A stretch of 64,000 bases of DNA from Acetobacterium fimetarium (GTDB taxonomy: Bacteria > Bacillota > Clostridia > Eubacteriales > Eubacteriaceae), in the NCBI RefSeq assembly GCF_014284475.1, contig NZ_WJBC01000002.1, forward strand, positions 229,652 through 293,651, read 5' to 3'. Position numbers and translations under genes: made by a program. The notes beneath the pieces are model-generated. The model saw nothing but the letters and a program-made list of their open reading frames with translations. It searched no databases and was not told where the DNA came from. Shown one piece after another: positions 1-9,982 of the stretch. Positions within the stretch are counted from its first letter, which is position 1; each line of letters starts with the position of its first letter.

Positions 1-1250
1 CGATAAATACATTGCTCAATGAGTGGACACTGACTGCAATCTTTAGCATCGAACTGAAACTCCTTCATATCCCGATTGTGAACTTTTTCATGTTTGATCT
101 TAAAAAATTCGGTAATCTTGCCGTTTGGACAAGTAACTGTTTTGAAATCATCAGAAAAAACAAAATCTTTCATTTTGAAATAGTTATTTTCTTGGTTGGA
201 TTCCTCGTAAAATGCGATATTGCTGATGATGGTATTATCTTTAAGAAAGGCTCTGTTTTCTGTTTCGCCATAAACCTTATCCGCTGACAGTTCTTTTGGT
301 TTTAAACCAACTTGTGTTTCCGTCTTTTGGAGCAGCTCCTTCAGTTTTTTTCCATCACCGACGTTAAATGGTGTCTGGGATGATGCCAAGATGATCTCAC
401 TGTCTTCATCGATGATGATATGATCTTTGTAGCCCTTCTTAACATTTCCAGGTGATTTATGAGCGACTCGTGCATCCGGATCAACAATGCTCACGATCTT
501 ATCCTTTTTGTTATTGGTATATTGATCCAGTAAGTCATAGCAGAGACCAAAAGCATCTAGATATTTCTGGTTATATTGCAACTCATCATAGGTTTTGATA
601 TAGAGTTTATCCAAATACTTTTGGGTGATTTCAAAATGTTCCCGCCAGCTGACTTTTACTGATTTTTCATAAGCAAGATCCAGTTCTGATTCAATCGCTG
701 CTGCTATTTCAGCGGCCAGCGATTCATTGAATTCTGCCACTGCCTGTATTACTTTATTGAAAGCAATTCTTGCCAGCTTTTTTATTGAAGGATAATTGAC
801 ATTGGCTGCCACATCGGTTGAATCAATGATGAAACGATTCGTCCGGATGAGGTCTTTTTCAATGCATTTTTTCACAATTTCAGTGAAAAAAGCTTCGAAA
901 TGCTTTTCTGTCAAGCGCTGAACGCGAAAGAAACTAAGCGTGGTGTCATCGGGAACAGTATCGTTAATACCTAGATTTAAAAACCATCGGAACACAATAT
1001 CTGTTTGAATTCGTTTTACGACTTCTACATCAGAAAGTCGATACAAGTATTCCAGCAGAAAAATTTTAACCAGCATGACCGGATCTTTGGATCCCCGGCC
1101 AATTGAGCTATACTGATCTTTTACTAGGTCATAAATGAATGAAAAATCAATAATTGAATCGATTTTAATCAACAGATGATCTTTAGGAACCAACTTCTCA
1201 AATATGATATGATCAAACATATCTAATTGCGGTCTATTTTTCTTTAGCAT
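1..1250 (-). CDS. IS1182-family transposase, C-terminus outside window
   Basis: An open frame of 416 codons starts at ATG 1250, behind a strong AAGGGGG ribosome binding site, and has no stop before the window edge. The N-terminus (MLKKNRPQLDMFDHI) and the following VPKDHLL and VMLVKIFLLEYLYRLSD segments are typical of IS1182/DDE_Tnp_1 transposases, with the N-terminal DUF772-like region first. FIIDSTDVAANVNYPS and IVDPDARVAHKSPG fit the first and second DDE catalytic blocks. A Cys pair (CSQCPL) near the left edge matches the Cys-containing C-terminal part of the family. No frameshift is visible, so the enzyme could be active. Family assignment is by recognition of motifs. Confidence 0.85.
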   Translation of the reverse strand, partial: MLKKNRPQLDMFDHIIFEKLVPKDHLLIKIDSIIDFSFIYDLVKDQYSSIGRGSKDPVMLVKIFLLEYLYRLSDVEVVKRIQTDIVFRWFLNLGINDTVPDDTTLSFFRVQRLTEKHFEAFFTEIVKKCIEKDLIRTNRFIIDSTDVAANVNYPSIKKLARIAFNKVIQAVAEFNESLAAEIAAAIESELDLAYEKSVKVSWREHFEITQKYLDKLYIKTYDELQYNQKYLDAFGLCYDLLDQYTNNKKDKIVSIVDPDARVAHKSPGNVKKGYKDHIIIDEDSEIILASSQTPFNVGDGKKLKELLQKTETQVGLKPKELSADKVYGETENRAFLKDNTIISNIAFYEESNQENNYFKMKDFVFSDDFKTVTCPNGKITEFFKIKHEKVHNRDMKEFQFDAKDCSQCPLIEQCIY

Positions 1251-1372
1251 GGTCTGAAACCCCCTTGTATCAACGTTTTACATGATTTCTTTATACCCGT
1301 TATTGGCTGTTTTACTTGCTATTCCGGGGTAGTTGATCAATAAAGTTTGTTGTGAGATTAGAGCGAGCATAT
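1..1372 (-). mobile_element. IS1182-family insertion sequence, partial at window edge
   Basis: A transposase reading frame runs off the left edge, preceded by an AT-rich leader that abuts the truncated kdpB. The transposase-type sequence and the sudden end of kdpB homology near 1425 indicate that the element, or a rearrangement it caused, broke the kdp operon. I could not fix the terminal inverted repeats because only one end is present. An 8-base inverted repeat (AGGTGCTT near 1399 and AAGCACCT near 1427) straddles the junction. Confidence 0.7.
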
Positions 1373-2755
1373 TTATTCGTCTAATTGTATAGATTTACAG
1401 GTGCTTTCGTTTTTCGGAGGTTTCCCAAGCACCTGTTTGTTTTCGGCAACGACCAGAGGCGTTCCCCCGTCTTCGGCGACTTGTTTGACAATCTGGCTGC
1501 ATTCTTCGGGATAATCACCGTTCTGCTCTTCGACAAACGCTTTTATGGCGCTGGCAGCGCCTTTTCGGATTTCGTTACCCTGATAATCAATGCCGCTCAT
1601 TTTTGTTTTGGCAGAAAACGCGATGAATTTCGCATCGAGATCGGAGAGATCACGTCCTCTCAAGCCAAAACGGTTTTTAGCCAGGATGACAATACTTCTT
1701 CCTTCTGCGGTTTCGTCGGCTAATGAAGAAAGCTGGGCCGCATCGGCAAGTTTCTTCTCGGTCACGCCCGTCAGGGGCAGAAAAACACTTGCCTGCCTGT
1801 TTCCGAGGGTTATGGTGCCTGTTTTGTCCAGCAGCAGCACGTCCACATCACCGGCAGCTTCAATGGCCCGTCCGCTCATGGCCATCACATTGGCCTGATT
1901 GAGGCGGCTCATGCCAGCGATGCCGATCGATGAGAGCAATGCGCCGATGGTGGTTGGCGCCAAACATACCAGCAATGCGATGGCATTTGTGATCGAAATC
2001 GGGGCCCCTGTTTGAGCCTGCTGACTGGCAAAATCGGAAAAAGGCAGCAACGTTACGGTAACTACAAGAAAAATAATGGTCAGAGCAACCAGCAGTATCT
2101 GAAGCGCGATCTCATTCGGCGTTTTTTTCCGGGAAGCGCCTTCAACCATGGCAATCATTTTATCAAGAAAGCTTTCACCCGCCTCGGCTGTTACTTCGAT
2201 GATCAGCCAGTCGGACAGGAGCGTTGTACCGCCGGTAACAGCGCTGCGATCGCCGCCGGATTCGCGGATGACCGGCGCCGATTCACCGGTAATGGCACTT
2301 TCATCAACCGACGCCGCGCCGTCGATGATCTCACCATCCATTGGGATCTGTTCGCCGGCCAAAACGTAGATCACGTCGCCCTTTTTTAATGCATTCGAGA
2401 CGACTTCCGTATAGTCTTCAACAGCCGTCGCTTTTTTCAACTTTCTGGCCGTAACATCTTTTCGCGCGCTCCGCAAACTGTCTGCCTGTGCACGCCCTCT
2501 CCCCTCCGCGATGGCTTCAGCAAAATTTGCAAATAAAACGGTGAACCAGAGAATGCAGGCGATGGCCAGAATGTAACCGCTATGCTCATCTTTGATCCCC
2601 AAGAAACTGAGCATAAAAAGTGCAGTCGTCAATAGTGCCCCGATATAAACGACCAGCATAACGGGGTTTTTAATCTGAACAGCAGGCGAAAGCTTTTTTA
2701 GAGACTGGTAAACGGCATCGATAAAGATTTTTTTGTTTGAAAATTCACGACTCAT
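1373..2755 (-). pseudogene. kdpB: KdpB, K+-transporting ATPase B subunit, C-terminally truncated
   Basis: The N-terminal two thirds of the P-type ATPase subunit of the KdpFABC potassium pump. Visible are the membrane helices, the actuator TGES loop ([13 protein letters not shown]) and the phosphorylation site DKTGTIT. Homology stops after [12 protein letters not shown]; 16 unrelated residues follow, then a stop. Full-length KdpB is about 680 residues, and here only about 445 match. The TGDGxNDAP hinge and the C-terminal helices are absent, so ATP hydrolysis should be lost. Start chosen at ATG 2755 (GAGGTG ribosome binding site) rather than the upstream GTG at 2764. The gene follows kdpA by 10 bases. 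No kdpC is in the window; it may lie beyond the insertion element or be lost. Confidence 0.9.
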
Positions 2756-2765
2756 TGTTGTCACC

Positions 2766-4454
2766 TCAACTCAAGGATGTGTAGAAATCGGCAATCGGAC
2801 CCAGCACCAGCGCAGGCAAAAAGCTCAGCGCTCCGAGCAGCAGAATGACGCAAATCAGGAGCCCGACAAAGAGACTGTTGTTCGTTCTGAGGGTTCCTTC
2901 GGTTGATGCGACAAACTTCTTTTTCGACAAATTTCCGGCCAGAAACAGAGTGGCTGCCATTGGCACAAAACGGACGATCAGCATAATGATGCCCCCGGCC
3001 ACATTGGTGAACACGGTATTGGCCTGAAAGCCTGAAAAAGCGCTGCCGTTATTGTTTCCCATTGACGAGAAGGCGTAGAGGATTTCCGAAAAACCGTGCG
3101 CTCCGGTATTTAACGTCCAGGCACTAGCCTGCGGCAGTAAAACGGTAAAAGCCGTGCCGGACAAGGTGCAAAGCAATGGCGTTAGTACGATCAGACAGAC
3201 CATTTTCATGTCGAATGGCTCAATCTTCTTGCCCAGATATTCGGGTGTGCGTCCAACCATCAGCCCGGCAATAAAAACAGTCAGGATCACAAAAGCAAGC
3301 ATGCCGGATAGGCCGCTTCCGACACCGCCAAATACGACTTCGCCAATTTGCATCAGAAACATAAAAATCAATCCGCTTAGCGGGGTGAAGCTGTCAAGCA
3401 TCGCGTTGACGGAACCGTTTGAAGCGGCTGTCGTCGCAGTCCCCCACAATGCGGAGGTACCGACACCATGGATAATCTGTTTGCCCTCCATATTTCCAGT
3501 GGTGGCGACGCCGGAAAAAACAGGTGCGGTCAGCGCTTCGCTGAGTGTGACACCAGCCAGCGCAAGGACGAATAAGAGAATCATGGCGACATAGATGGCC
3601 CGGCCCTGCTTGCTGTCTTTTACCGCTTGTCCGAATGCGACACAAAGTGCAGCGGGTATCAGCAGAATCGACAACAACTGCAAAAAATTCGTCAGGGGGG
3701 TCGGGTTTTCCAGCGAAAAAGCTGAGTTTGCGCCAAAGAATCCGCCACCATTGGTTCCCAGCTGTTTGATGGCGATCTGGCTTGCCGCCGGACCTAACGG
3801 GATGGTCTGAGTCATCCCGTTTTCCAGCATCGTCACATCCTGGTACGGGCTAAAAGACTGAACAACGCCCTGGGAAACGTAGGCAATCGCAAAAATCACG
3901 GACAGCGGAACCAGAACATACAGCGTGATCCGTGTGATGTCCTGCCAGAAATTTCCGATGGTCAGCTGTTTCGGCGCCGTGAAGCCTCTGATGAGTGCGA
4001 ACAATACAGCGATTCCGGTTGCAGCCGACAAAAAATTCTGGACGCATAATCCGATGGTCTGAGTCAGATAAGACAGACTGGATTCACCAGAATAGGCCTG
4101 CCAGTTGGTATTGGAGACAAAGCTGGCGGCGGTATTAAAGGCGAGATCCCAGCTTGGTGCTTTTAAATGCTCGGGATTCAGCGGCAGGATATACTGCAGC
4201 ATTTGAACGCTAAAAACAAAGATGAGCCCAATCGCACAAAACGATAAAACGGAATAAATGTATTTTTGCGGACTCATCGCCTCATCATCCGGTACGCGAA
4301 GCACCCGGTAGATCCTGTTTTCCACTGGTGAGATCAGCCGGGTCAGGAATACTTTTTGCCCAGCCATCACTTGATGGATGTAAATGCCAAGCGGAACTGA
4401 AAGGCCGATCACGATGATCAGAAACAGCAGATCCTGTACGATTATCATACTCAT
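2766..4454 (-). CDS. kdpA: KdpA, potassium-binding channel subunit of the Kdp ATPase
   Basis: Integral membrane subunit that selects and conducts K+ in the KdpFABC pump. Its 562 residues match the usual length of about 557. The four selectivity-filter regions of the SKT superfamily are recognisable: [28 protein letters not shown] and [14 protein letters not shown]. Ten or so hydrophobic helices are present. The ATG overlaps the kdpF stop (ATGA), implying translational coupling, and kdpB follows directly. It looks intact, but with kdpB truncated next door the pump probably does not work in this strain. Confidence 0.96.
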   Translation of the reverse strand: MSMIIVQDLLFLIIVIGLSVPLGIYIHQVMAGQKVFLTRLISPVENRIYRVLRVPDDEAMSPQKYIYSVLSFCAIGLIFVFSVQMLQYILPLNPEHLKAPSWDLAFNTAASFVSNTNWQAYSGESSLSYLTQTIGLCVQNFLSAATGIAVLFALIRGFTAPKQLTIGNFWQDITRITLYVLVPLSVIFAIAYVSQGVVQSFSPYQDVTMLENGMTQTIPLGPAASQIAIKQLGTNGGGFFGANSAFSLENPTPLTNFLQLLSILLIPAALCVAFGQAVKDSKQGRAIYVAMILLFVLALAGVTLSEALTAPVFSGVATTGNMEGKQIIHGVGTSALWGTATTAASNGSVNAMLDSFTPLSGLIFMFLMQIGEVVFGGVGSGLSGMLAFVILTVFIAGLMVGRTPEYLGKKIEPFDMKMVCLIVLTPLLCTLSGTAFTVLLPQASAWTLNTGAHGFSEILYAFSSMGNNNGSAFSGFQANTVFTNVAGGIIMLIVRFVPMAATLFLAGNLSKKKFVASTEGTLRTNNSLFVGLLICVILLLGALSFLPALVLGPIADFYTSLS

Positions 4455-4540
4455 CGGTTTTCTCCATTAAATAAAATATAGAACAGATAAACAAGTAAAG
4501 CCATCGCAACGATTCCAGTTATGATTAAAACAACACGCAT
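4451..4540 (-). CDS. kdpF: KdpF, small stabilising subunit of the Kdp ATPase
   Basis: A 29-residue, almost entirely hydrophobic peptide beginning [20 protein letters not shown], with a short polar tail. Size, single membrane helix and position immediately upstream of kdpA are exactly those of KdpF, which stabilises the KdpABC complex in the membrane. A GGAAAGGAAG ribosome binding site precedes the ATG, and the stop overlaps the kdpA start. It is short enough to be missed by routine gene calling. Confidence 0.85.
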   Translation of the reverse strand: MRVVLIITGIVAMALLVYLFYILFNGENR

Positions 4541-4590
4541 TGACTCACTACTTCCTTTCCTATTTTAATTAAATCAGGCACTGATGTGAG

Positions 4591-4637
4591 CCGCGGTATC
4601 GGTTTGTACAAATTGGTTGTACAAACCGATACCGCGG
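4591..4637. repeat. 47-bp perfect palindrome upstream of kdpF
   Basis: Two 21-base arms, starting CCGCGGTATCGG, are exact reverse complements around a 5-base centre (ATTGG). There is no T-run on either side, so it is not a standard terminator. It lies in the 228-bp gap between the kimA-like gene and kdpF, where an operator for the kdp operon would be expected. Its core shares ACCAATTTGTACA with an inverted repeat at 18539-18605. The rest of the gap shows no gene. Confidence 0.75.
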
Positions 4638-4768
4638 TTAAAGCTGTTTGTGTTTAAGTGGTTGGCAACGGTCGTTTATATTATGTACACCTGAGGAATG
4701 AACACAAGCATTTTTGAGTTATTTTCTTTGCCGCTTTTTCGCATCATGTCATGATGAAGCAGCTTCTT

Positions 4769-6664
4769 TCACTCGCTGTCGATATCCTCTTTGCTTTCAA
4801 CAACGGTGTTGAGGGAGTAATGATAAGGGATCAGAATGGTGGTCACATTTTTGAAACGGCTGAGGCTCTGTTCCAGGAAGTAAGTGGTTTGATTGTGTAG
4901 AACACGATCGTACCAGTGGTTTGCGATATATTTGATCATGATGACCGTCAGATTCTCGCCATGTCCCAGATTTTTTGCTCGTTTGTAGACGTAGCACTTG
5001 AGAATTCGGGAAGTATCCCGATACGGGTTTTCGATGATCTCGAGCTTCAGGGGGATCTGCAGTTCTGCCCATTGTGCCCGCAATTGTTTGGCATGCTCCG
5101 GATAGCGGCAGATATGCAGCACGGTGATGTCATCAGAAATGGAATTGGCATAATTGAGGGCTTTCAACGTGGCCTTGTTGATGGATTGAAGCAGGACTAC
5201 ACAGGGTGTTCCCTGCGCACCGGTCAGCCGTGGGTAATACGGCGCAAATTCCTTCAGTTCCACCTGATTCTGGACTTCCGCATAGTGATTTCGGATGTAG
5301 ATCATCACAAAGATGATAACTGGCATGGCAATGGCCAGCATCCAGGCGCCTTCAAGGAACTTCGAGTAAAAAATGATGACCGAGCCGACCCCGGTTACAA
5401 TGGCGCCGAAGATATTGATCAGGGATTTGTACTGCCAGCCCTTGTCTTTTTCGCGCAGCCATTTTCTGAACATGCCGTACTGTGACAGCGTAAAAGAAAT
5501 GAAAACACCAACTGAATAGAGCGGAATCAGGTTGTGGGGATCGCTGTCAAAGACGATCACCAGAAACATCGCAATGACCATAATGAACAGGATGCCGTTG
5601 GAAAAGCTGAGTTTCGCGCCACGCTGGGAGAACTGCTTGGGTACGTAACGGTCCTGCGCCAGCAGATAAAGCAGCAGCGGCAGGCCGTTGTAGGCGGTGT
5701 TGGCAGCCAGGATCAGAATCAGTGATGTCGTGATCTGAATCACGTAGTAAAAGAAACCACGGCCGAAGATCGATTGGGCGATTTGCGCGACGACGGTGGT
5801 GCCGGGGATGTGAACTACCTGAAGGCTCACGGCCAGAACCGTGGTGCCGCCAAAAATCAGGACGATAATGACCGCGAGCATATACAGGACATGTCGGGCA
5901 TTGTGCTGCGACGGATCCCGGAAAGCCGGCACGGCGTTGCTGACTGCTTCAACCCCGGTCAGTGCTGAACATCCGGATGAAAACGCCCGCAGCACTACAA
6001 CAACCAGCATCCCGCTGAATACTTCCTGAGGCAGTACTCCGCTGAGCTGGTCTGGCGTATAGACGATGGGCGTGAGGGTGGCGGAAAACAGACGGAACAA
6101 GCCGATGACAATCATAATCCCCATTGATAGGATAAATGCATAGGTCGGAACCCCGAATATCTTTGATGATTCCCGCATCCCCCGCAGATTGATCAGGGTA
6201 ATCAGAAAAATGCAGAAAACGGAAATCAGCACCCGGTGCGGGGCCAGAGCGGGCACGGCCGCCACGATAGCCATGGTGGAGGCTGAAATACTGACGGCCA
6301 CGGTCAGGATATAATCAACGATCAGGGCCGCCGCGGAAATCAGGGCCGGTTTCCTGCCGAGGTTTTCTTTTGAAACAATATAGGCGCCGCCGCCGTTGGG
6401 ATAATGGGAAATTATCTGAGAATACGAGAAACACAGGATCAGCAACAGCAGGATGATGGCAGCAACCACGCCGGGTACGTACCCGAAGGAGGCAAACCCC
6501 AGCAGCGGAACCAGTACCAGCAGGATTTCCTCCACTGCATAGGCGACGGAGGATACGGCATCGCTGGCAAGAATGGGCAAACCCCAGAGTCTCGACAATC
6601 TTTCTTTTTTAATTTCATCTGTTCGTAATGACTTTCCAAGAAGAACTTCTTTTGCTTTTGACAA
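4769..6664 (-). CDS. KimA-like high-affinity potassium importer (APC/KUP-like)
   Basis: A 631-residue membrane protein with about 12 helices and a soluble C-terminal domain of about 150 residues. The segments SDAVSSVAYAVEEIL, SHYPNGGGAYIVSKENLG and VDYILTVAVSISAS match what I recall of Bacillus subtilis KimA (YdaO), a proton-coupled K+ importer inhibited by c-di-AMP. The C-terminal domain (from CVVLLQSINKATLKALNYA) resembles the UspA-like domain of KimA. Start is a TTG at 6664 behind AAGGTGAT. It lies upstream of kdpFAB on the same strand, making this a potassium locus in which it may be the working importer. No ydaO-type riboswitch was recognised in the leader. A general amino-acid permease is the less likely alternative. 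Confidence 0.8.
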   Translation of the reverse strand: MSKAKEVLLGKSLRTDEIKKERLSRLWGLPILASDAVSSVAYAVEEILLVLVPLLGFASFGYVPGVVAAIILLLLILCFSYSQIISHYPNGGGAYIVSKENLGRKPALISAAALIVDYILTVAVSISASTMAIVAAVPALAPHRVLISVFCIFLITLINLRGMRESSKIFGVPTYAFILSMGIMIVIGLFRLFSATLTPIVYTPDQLSGVLPQEVFSGMLVVVVLRAFSSGCSALTGVEAVSNAVPAFRDPSQHNARHVLYMLAVIIVLIFGGTTVLAVSLQVVHIPGTTVVAQIAQSIFGRGFFYYVIQITTSLILILAANTAYNGLPLLLYLLAQDRYVPKQFSQRGAKLSFSNGILFIMVIAMFLVIVFDSDPHNLIPLYSVGVFISFTLSQYGMFRKWLREKDKGWQYKSLINIFGAIVTGVGSVIIFYSKFLEGAWMLAIAMPVIIFVMIYIRNHYAEVQNQVELKEFAPYYPRLTGAQGTPCVVLLQSINKATLKALNYANSISDDITVLHICRYPEHAKQLRAQWAELQIPLKLEIIENPYRDTSRILKCYVYKRAKNLGHGENLTVIMIKYIANHWYDRVLHNQTTYFLEQSLSRFKNVTTILIPYHYSLNTVVESKEDIDSE

Positions 6665-6845
6665 ATCAAATCACCTTTTTCCTTTAGATTCCAAATTATG
6701 TCTGGATTCAATGAACAGTTTTTGCAACCATTTCATTGAATATTTATAAAATAACATAATCCGTATAAAGTTTGTATAAAGGAAATAAGGCGGGATATAA
6801 ATTTAATATTAATGGCGGGATCATTGTCGAAAATATGAAAAAAAG

Positions 6846-6888
6846 CAAAGCCGATTCAGTCTTTATAGCGGCTAAATCGGCTTTTTTA
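6846..6888 (-). terminator. Rho-independent terminator downstream of the Lon-family gene
   Basis: A 10-bp stem AAAGCCGATT / AATCGGCTTT with T-runs on both sides, so it can act in both directions. On the minus strand it ends the transcript of the protease gene at 6956. The remaining gap up to the kimA-like start (6665-6840) is AT-rich and should carry that gene's promoter. Confidence 0.85.
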
Positions 6889-6955
6889 TTGGTTTTCTGC
6901 GGCTTTTTACAATAACCGGTTTAATCCTGGCGGCGGATCACATCAGGTCTGGAAT

Positions 6956-9460
6956 TTAAGTCGGTGGATCCTCTTCCACGGTAATCCAGACCGGTTCCTC
7001 CGATGAATTTCCCAGTGCTTGATTGTATTGCTGGAGTTTTTGATCCACGTTGTAGAAGACACTGCCTTCGGGGTAAGTCCCGTCTGCACCAAGCTCGCCG
7101 GCGGGCAGGCCGCTCAGCAGCTCGATGCCTTCGTCGACGTTATCGATTGCATAAATGTGAAAGCGGTTGTTCTTGACGGCATCGAGCACTTCGTCTTTGA
7201 GCATCAGGTTGTCAATATTGCGCGAAGGAATCATGACGCCTTGTTCTCCGGTCAGGCCGGTGGCGTTGCAGATATCGAAGAAGCCTTCGATTTTTTCGTT
7301 GACGCCGCCGATGGGTTGAATACCGCCCCGCTGATCCACCGAGCCGGTCACGGCAATCCCCTGCTTCAGTTCAATGCCGGCCAGGCTTGAAATGACGGCG
7401 AAAAGTTCGGAACTGGAGGCGCTATCCCCTTCCACATCTTCATAAAGCTGTTCAAAGGTAATCTGGGCGGTAAATCCCAGCGGTTTATCCTGCGCCAGCT
7501 TCCCGCCGAGATATCCGGCGAGTGTGAAGACGCCTTTGGAATGAATATTGCCGCTCATTTCGGTCTCCCGTTCAATGTCGATGACACCGCCGCGGCCGAC
7601 ATGGGTGATGGCTGTAATCCGGGCCGGCAGCCCGAATGAATAGCCGCCGGTCTGAATGACAAACAGGCCGTTGACCTGACCGACCGCTGTTCCGTCCGTA
7701 TCGATGATGATCTTCTTGCTGAGTATTTCCTCCTGGATTTTTTCTTCGAGATTGTTGAAGCGGTATTTGCGTTCCATCAGCGCCTTTTTCACATGCGGCA
7801 TCGTCGCGAACTCCGAATTTTCCCGTTTGGCCCAGGTGATCGACTCATAGACGATTTCTCTCACATCGCCGAAATTGGTGGACAGTTTATTCTGATCGCC
7901 CGATAGCCTGGAACCGTATTCGATGATGCCGGCCAGACCGGAGCGGTCAAAATGGTTCAGGCCTTCTTCATGACAGATCGAGCTGACGATTGAGACGTAC
8001 TTGCGCAGATTTTCCGGATTGCGCGGCATCTCGTAGTCAAAATCGACTTTTACCTTGAACAGCTCGCGGAAATCTTCATCACCAGACAGAATCAGATAGA
8101 AGATCGGACTGCCGATCAGAATCACTTTGACATCCAGCGGAATTGGCTCCGGCCGCAGGGTCAAAGTCGGCACCGTCCGGTATTGCTCGCCGATGTTTTC
8201 GACAACGGCCTGGCGGTATTTGAGAATTTTTTTCAGGGCACTCCAGACATAGGGATCGGTCAGCAGATCCTTGGCCTGCAGAACGAGATAACCGCCGTTG
8301 GCAAGATGAACGGCACCGGGTTTGACCATCGTGAAGTCCGTATTCATCACCAGGATCTGGCTCTTGTATTCAATTTTTCCAAAAAGATTGTAGTAATAGG
8401 GATTGGCTTCGATCACAACCGGTGCGCCGTGCTGTTTTTCGTTGTTAACAAACAGGTTGACCTTATAACGCGTGAAGGCATTGGCCTCCTCCTGGCCGGT
8501 AAAATAACTGGCTTCATAGGGATTGGCGTCATGGCTGTCGGGCGGGGTATTTTCATCCGGCCGCGCCGGCGAAGCGGAACGCCCCGAAAATGGCTCGGAC
8601 TTTTTGAAAATGGCATGCCGATCCGCAACATCCGTCAGCACCTTGTCAAGATAGTCGGCGATTAAAGGAATATGGCGGTACTTTTCTTTGAGTGCGCGAA
8701 TGGAAGGCTCGGCGGTGAGAAAAGCTATTTCCCGATCCAGTTCAAAAAGCCGCTCCGAGGTCTTTTTCTCAAACAGTTGACCCTCGAGCAGTATTTTATC
8801 GAGCTTGTTGACGAGACTGTAGCGTTTTTCAGTGATTTCATGACGCTGTTCATCGGTCAGCTTGTTGTACTCCTCCGGCTGCATCGGACGGCCTTCGAGC
8901 AGCGGGATGAAGATAAATTTCATGGCGACCGGCTTGACACTGAAGCCTTCTTCCCGCGCTTTCTGCTCGATAATCTGAAAAAGCTCACCCATTTTCAACT
9001 GAAAGTCATTGAAGATCCGATCCCGTTTCAAGTCATAATCACTGCTTTCAAAGGCTTTCCGGATGACGGTTCGGAGTTCAGCTATCAGTTTGTCCATATC
9101 TTGCTGGAATTCACGGCCCTGACCGGCTGGCAGTGACACGGCCAGCGGATTGTCCTTGTTGATGAAATTATGGATGTAACACCAGTCGTCGGGTACCGGG
9201 CGACCGGCGGCGACCCGTGATACCGCTTCTTTGGTATACTGGTTCTTGCCGGTTCCGGAAGGGCCCACAACAAAGATATGATAGCCGTCTGTATTCATGG
9301 CAAGCCCGAACTCCATGGATTTGACAGCCCGGTCCTGGCCGACAACCACATCAAGTGGTGATACATCCAGCGAGGTGTTGCAGAAATTGAGCTCGTTTTC
9401 ATAATCGCAAACTTTTTTGAGCTTTTCCAGAGGAACAGCATACGCGTCTTTTGGTTTCAT
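6956..9460 (-). CDS. Lon-family ATP-dependent protease (LonB-like, AAA_32 type)
   Basis: An 834-residue cytoplasmic ATP-dependent serine protease. The Walker A loop is GPSGTGKNQYT, near residue 60. The long middle insertion is typical of the AAA_32 subgroup of Lon-like proteases. The C-terminal peptidase domain has the Ser-Lys dyad: Ser in EGDSASSSE and Lys in GGVNEKIEGF. Start was set at ATG 9460 (MKPKDAYAVPLEKLKK) because a clear AAAGGGGGTCTGACT leader precedes it; an in-frame extension to 9574 would overlap the terminator upstream. It stands alone between terminators. The substrate is unknown; a quality-control role is inferred. Confidence 0.92.
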   Translation of the reverse strand: MKPKDAYAVPLEKLKKVCDYENELNFCNTSLDVSPLDVVVGQDRAVKSMEFGLAMNTDGYHIFVVGPSGTGKNQYTKEAVSRVAAGRPVPDDWCYIHNFINKDNPLAVSLPAGQGREFQQDMDKLIAELRTVIRKAFESSDYDLKRDRIFNDFQLKMGELFQIIEQKAREEGFSVKPVAMKFIFIPLLEGRPMQPEEYNKLTDEQRHEITEKRYSLVNKLDKILLEGQLFEKKTSERLFELDREIAFLTAEPSIRALKEKYRHIPLIADYLDKVLTDVADRHAIFKKSEPFSGRSASPARPDENTPPDSHDANPYEASYFTGQEEANAFTRYKVNLFVNNEKQHGAPVVIEANPYYYNLFGKIEYKSQILVMNTDFTMVKPGAVHLANGGYLVLQAKDLLTDPYVWSALKKILKYRQAVVENIGEQYRTVPTLTLRPEPIPLDVKVILIGSPIFYLILSGDEDFRELFKVKVDFDYEMPRNPENLRKYVSIVSSICHEEGLNHFDRSGLAGIIEYGSRLSGDQNKLSTNFGDVREIVYESITWAKRENSEFATMPHVKKALMERKYRFNNLEEKIQEEILSKKIIIDTDGTAVGQVNGLFVIQTGGYSFGLPARITAITHVGRGGVIDIERETEMSGNIHSKGVFTLAGYLGGKLAQDKPLGFTAQITFEQLYEDVEGDSASSSELFAVISSLAGIELKQGIAVTGSVDQRGGIQPIGGVNEKIEGFFDICNATGLTGEQGVMIPSRNIDNLMLKDEVLDAVKNNRFHIYAIDNVDEGIELLSGLPAGELGADGTYPEGSVFYNVDQKLQQYNQALGNSSEEPVWITVEEDPPT

Positions 9461-9541
9461 AGTCAGACCCCCTTTACCTTTTAGCAGTGGATTTTCTCTG
9501 TTTTTTATGCATACCCTGATGGCAGTTAAATAAACAAAGAA

Positions 9542-9581
9542 AAAAACGATGGGATCATTAGGCAATGATCCCATCGTTTTT
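9542..9581. terminator. Bidirectional terminator between Lon-family gene and yjfB-like gene
   Basis: An 18-base arm (AAAAACGATGGGATCATT, 9542-9559) is followed after 4 bases by its exact complement ending in TTTTT. It terminates the yjfB-like transcript on the minus strand. Confidence 0.9.
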
Positions 9582-9605
9582 GATTATTATTGAATTCAAT
9601 CATGC

Positions 9606-9797
9606 TTAAACGGTCAGATCCAAATTCTGGCCGACATAAGGGTTTGGCGAAACGGGTGCCGAACTGGTTGCTGCCATTTCGACGACACTGTCCATTTGCA
9701 CTTCACCGGTTTCCATCGCCATTTTCATCACCGACATGCTCGCCTGCTGTGAAACCTGCATTTGGCTGAGACTCATTGACGCAGCTGCAATATCCAT
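9606..9797 (-). CDS. YjfB-family putative motility protein
   Basis: A 63-residue protein starting MDIAAASMSLSQMQVSQQAS and ending PYVGQNLDLTV. Both ends match the small YjfB family (Pfam YjfB_motility): an alternating Met/Ser/Gln-rich helix and a conserved C-terminal G-x-x-(I/L)-D-(I/L)-x-V. Bacillus members are associated with the SigD motility regulon, but the molecular role is not known. An AAAGGTGG ribosome binding site precedes the ATG. It is followed by its own terminator and has no operon partner. Confidence 0.85.
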   Translation of the reverse strand: MDIAAASMSLSQMQVSQQASMSVMKMAMETGEVQMDSVVEMAATSSAPVSPNPYVGQNLDLTV

Positions 9798-9982
9798 ATC
9801 ATTTCCACCTTTCTTGTTGTTTCATCCATTTGAAGGCTGGAGAATCACAAAATTCAATTGCCATCAGAAAAAATAATAGCATTATTATACGACAAAATGA
9901 AGAAAGATACCTTAAAGGCTGAAACGGTAGACAGAGCACTCATGTCATATCGACAATCTGATCTTAAGGGCCGGTGCCGCTG

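Noticed and set aside
12..287. Plus-strand frame of 91 codons at the left edge
   Set aside because: It lies antisense to the transposase, which is clearly coding, and has no ribosome binding site or recognisable sequence.
6665..6840. Possible c-di-AMP (ydaO-type) riboswitch before the kimA-like gene
   Set aside because: The leader is short and AT-rich, and the conserved riboswitch core was not found.
9461..9574. Longer start for the Lon-family protease
   Set aside because: It would begin inside the terminator hairpin and skip a strong ribosome binding site before ATG 9460.
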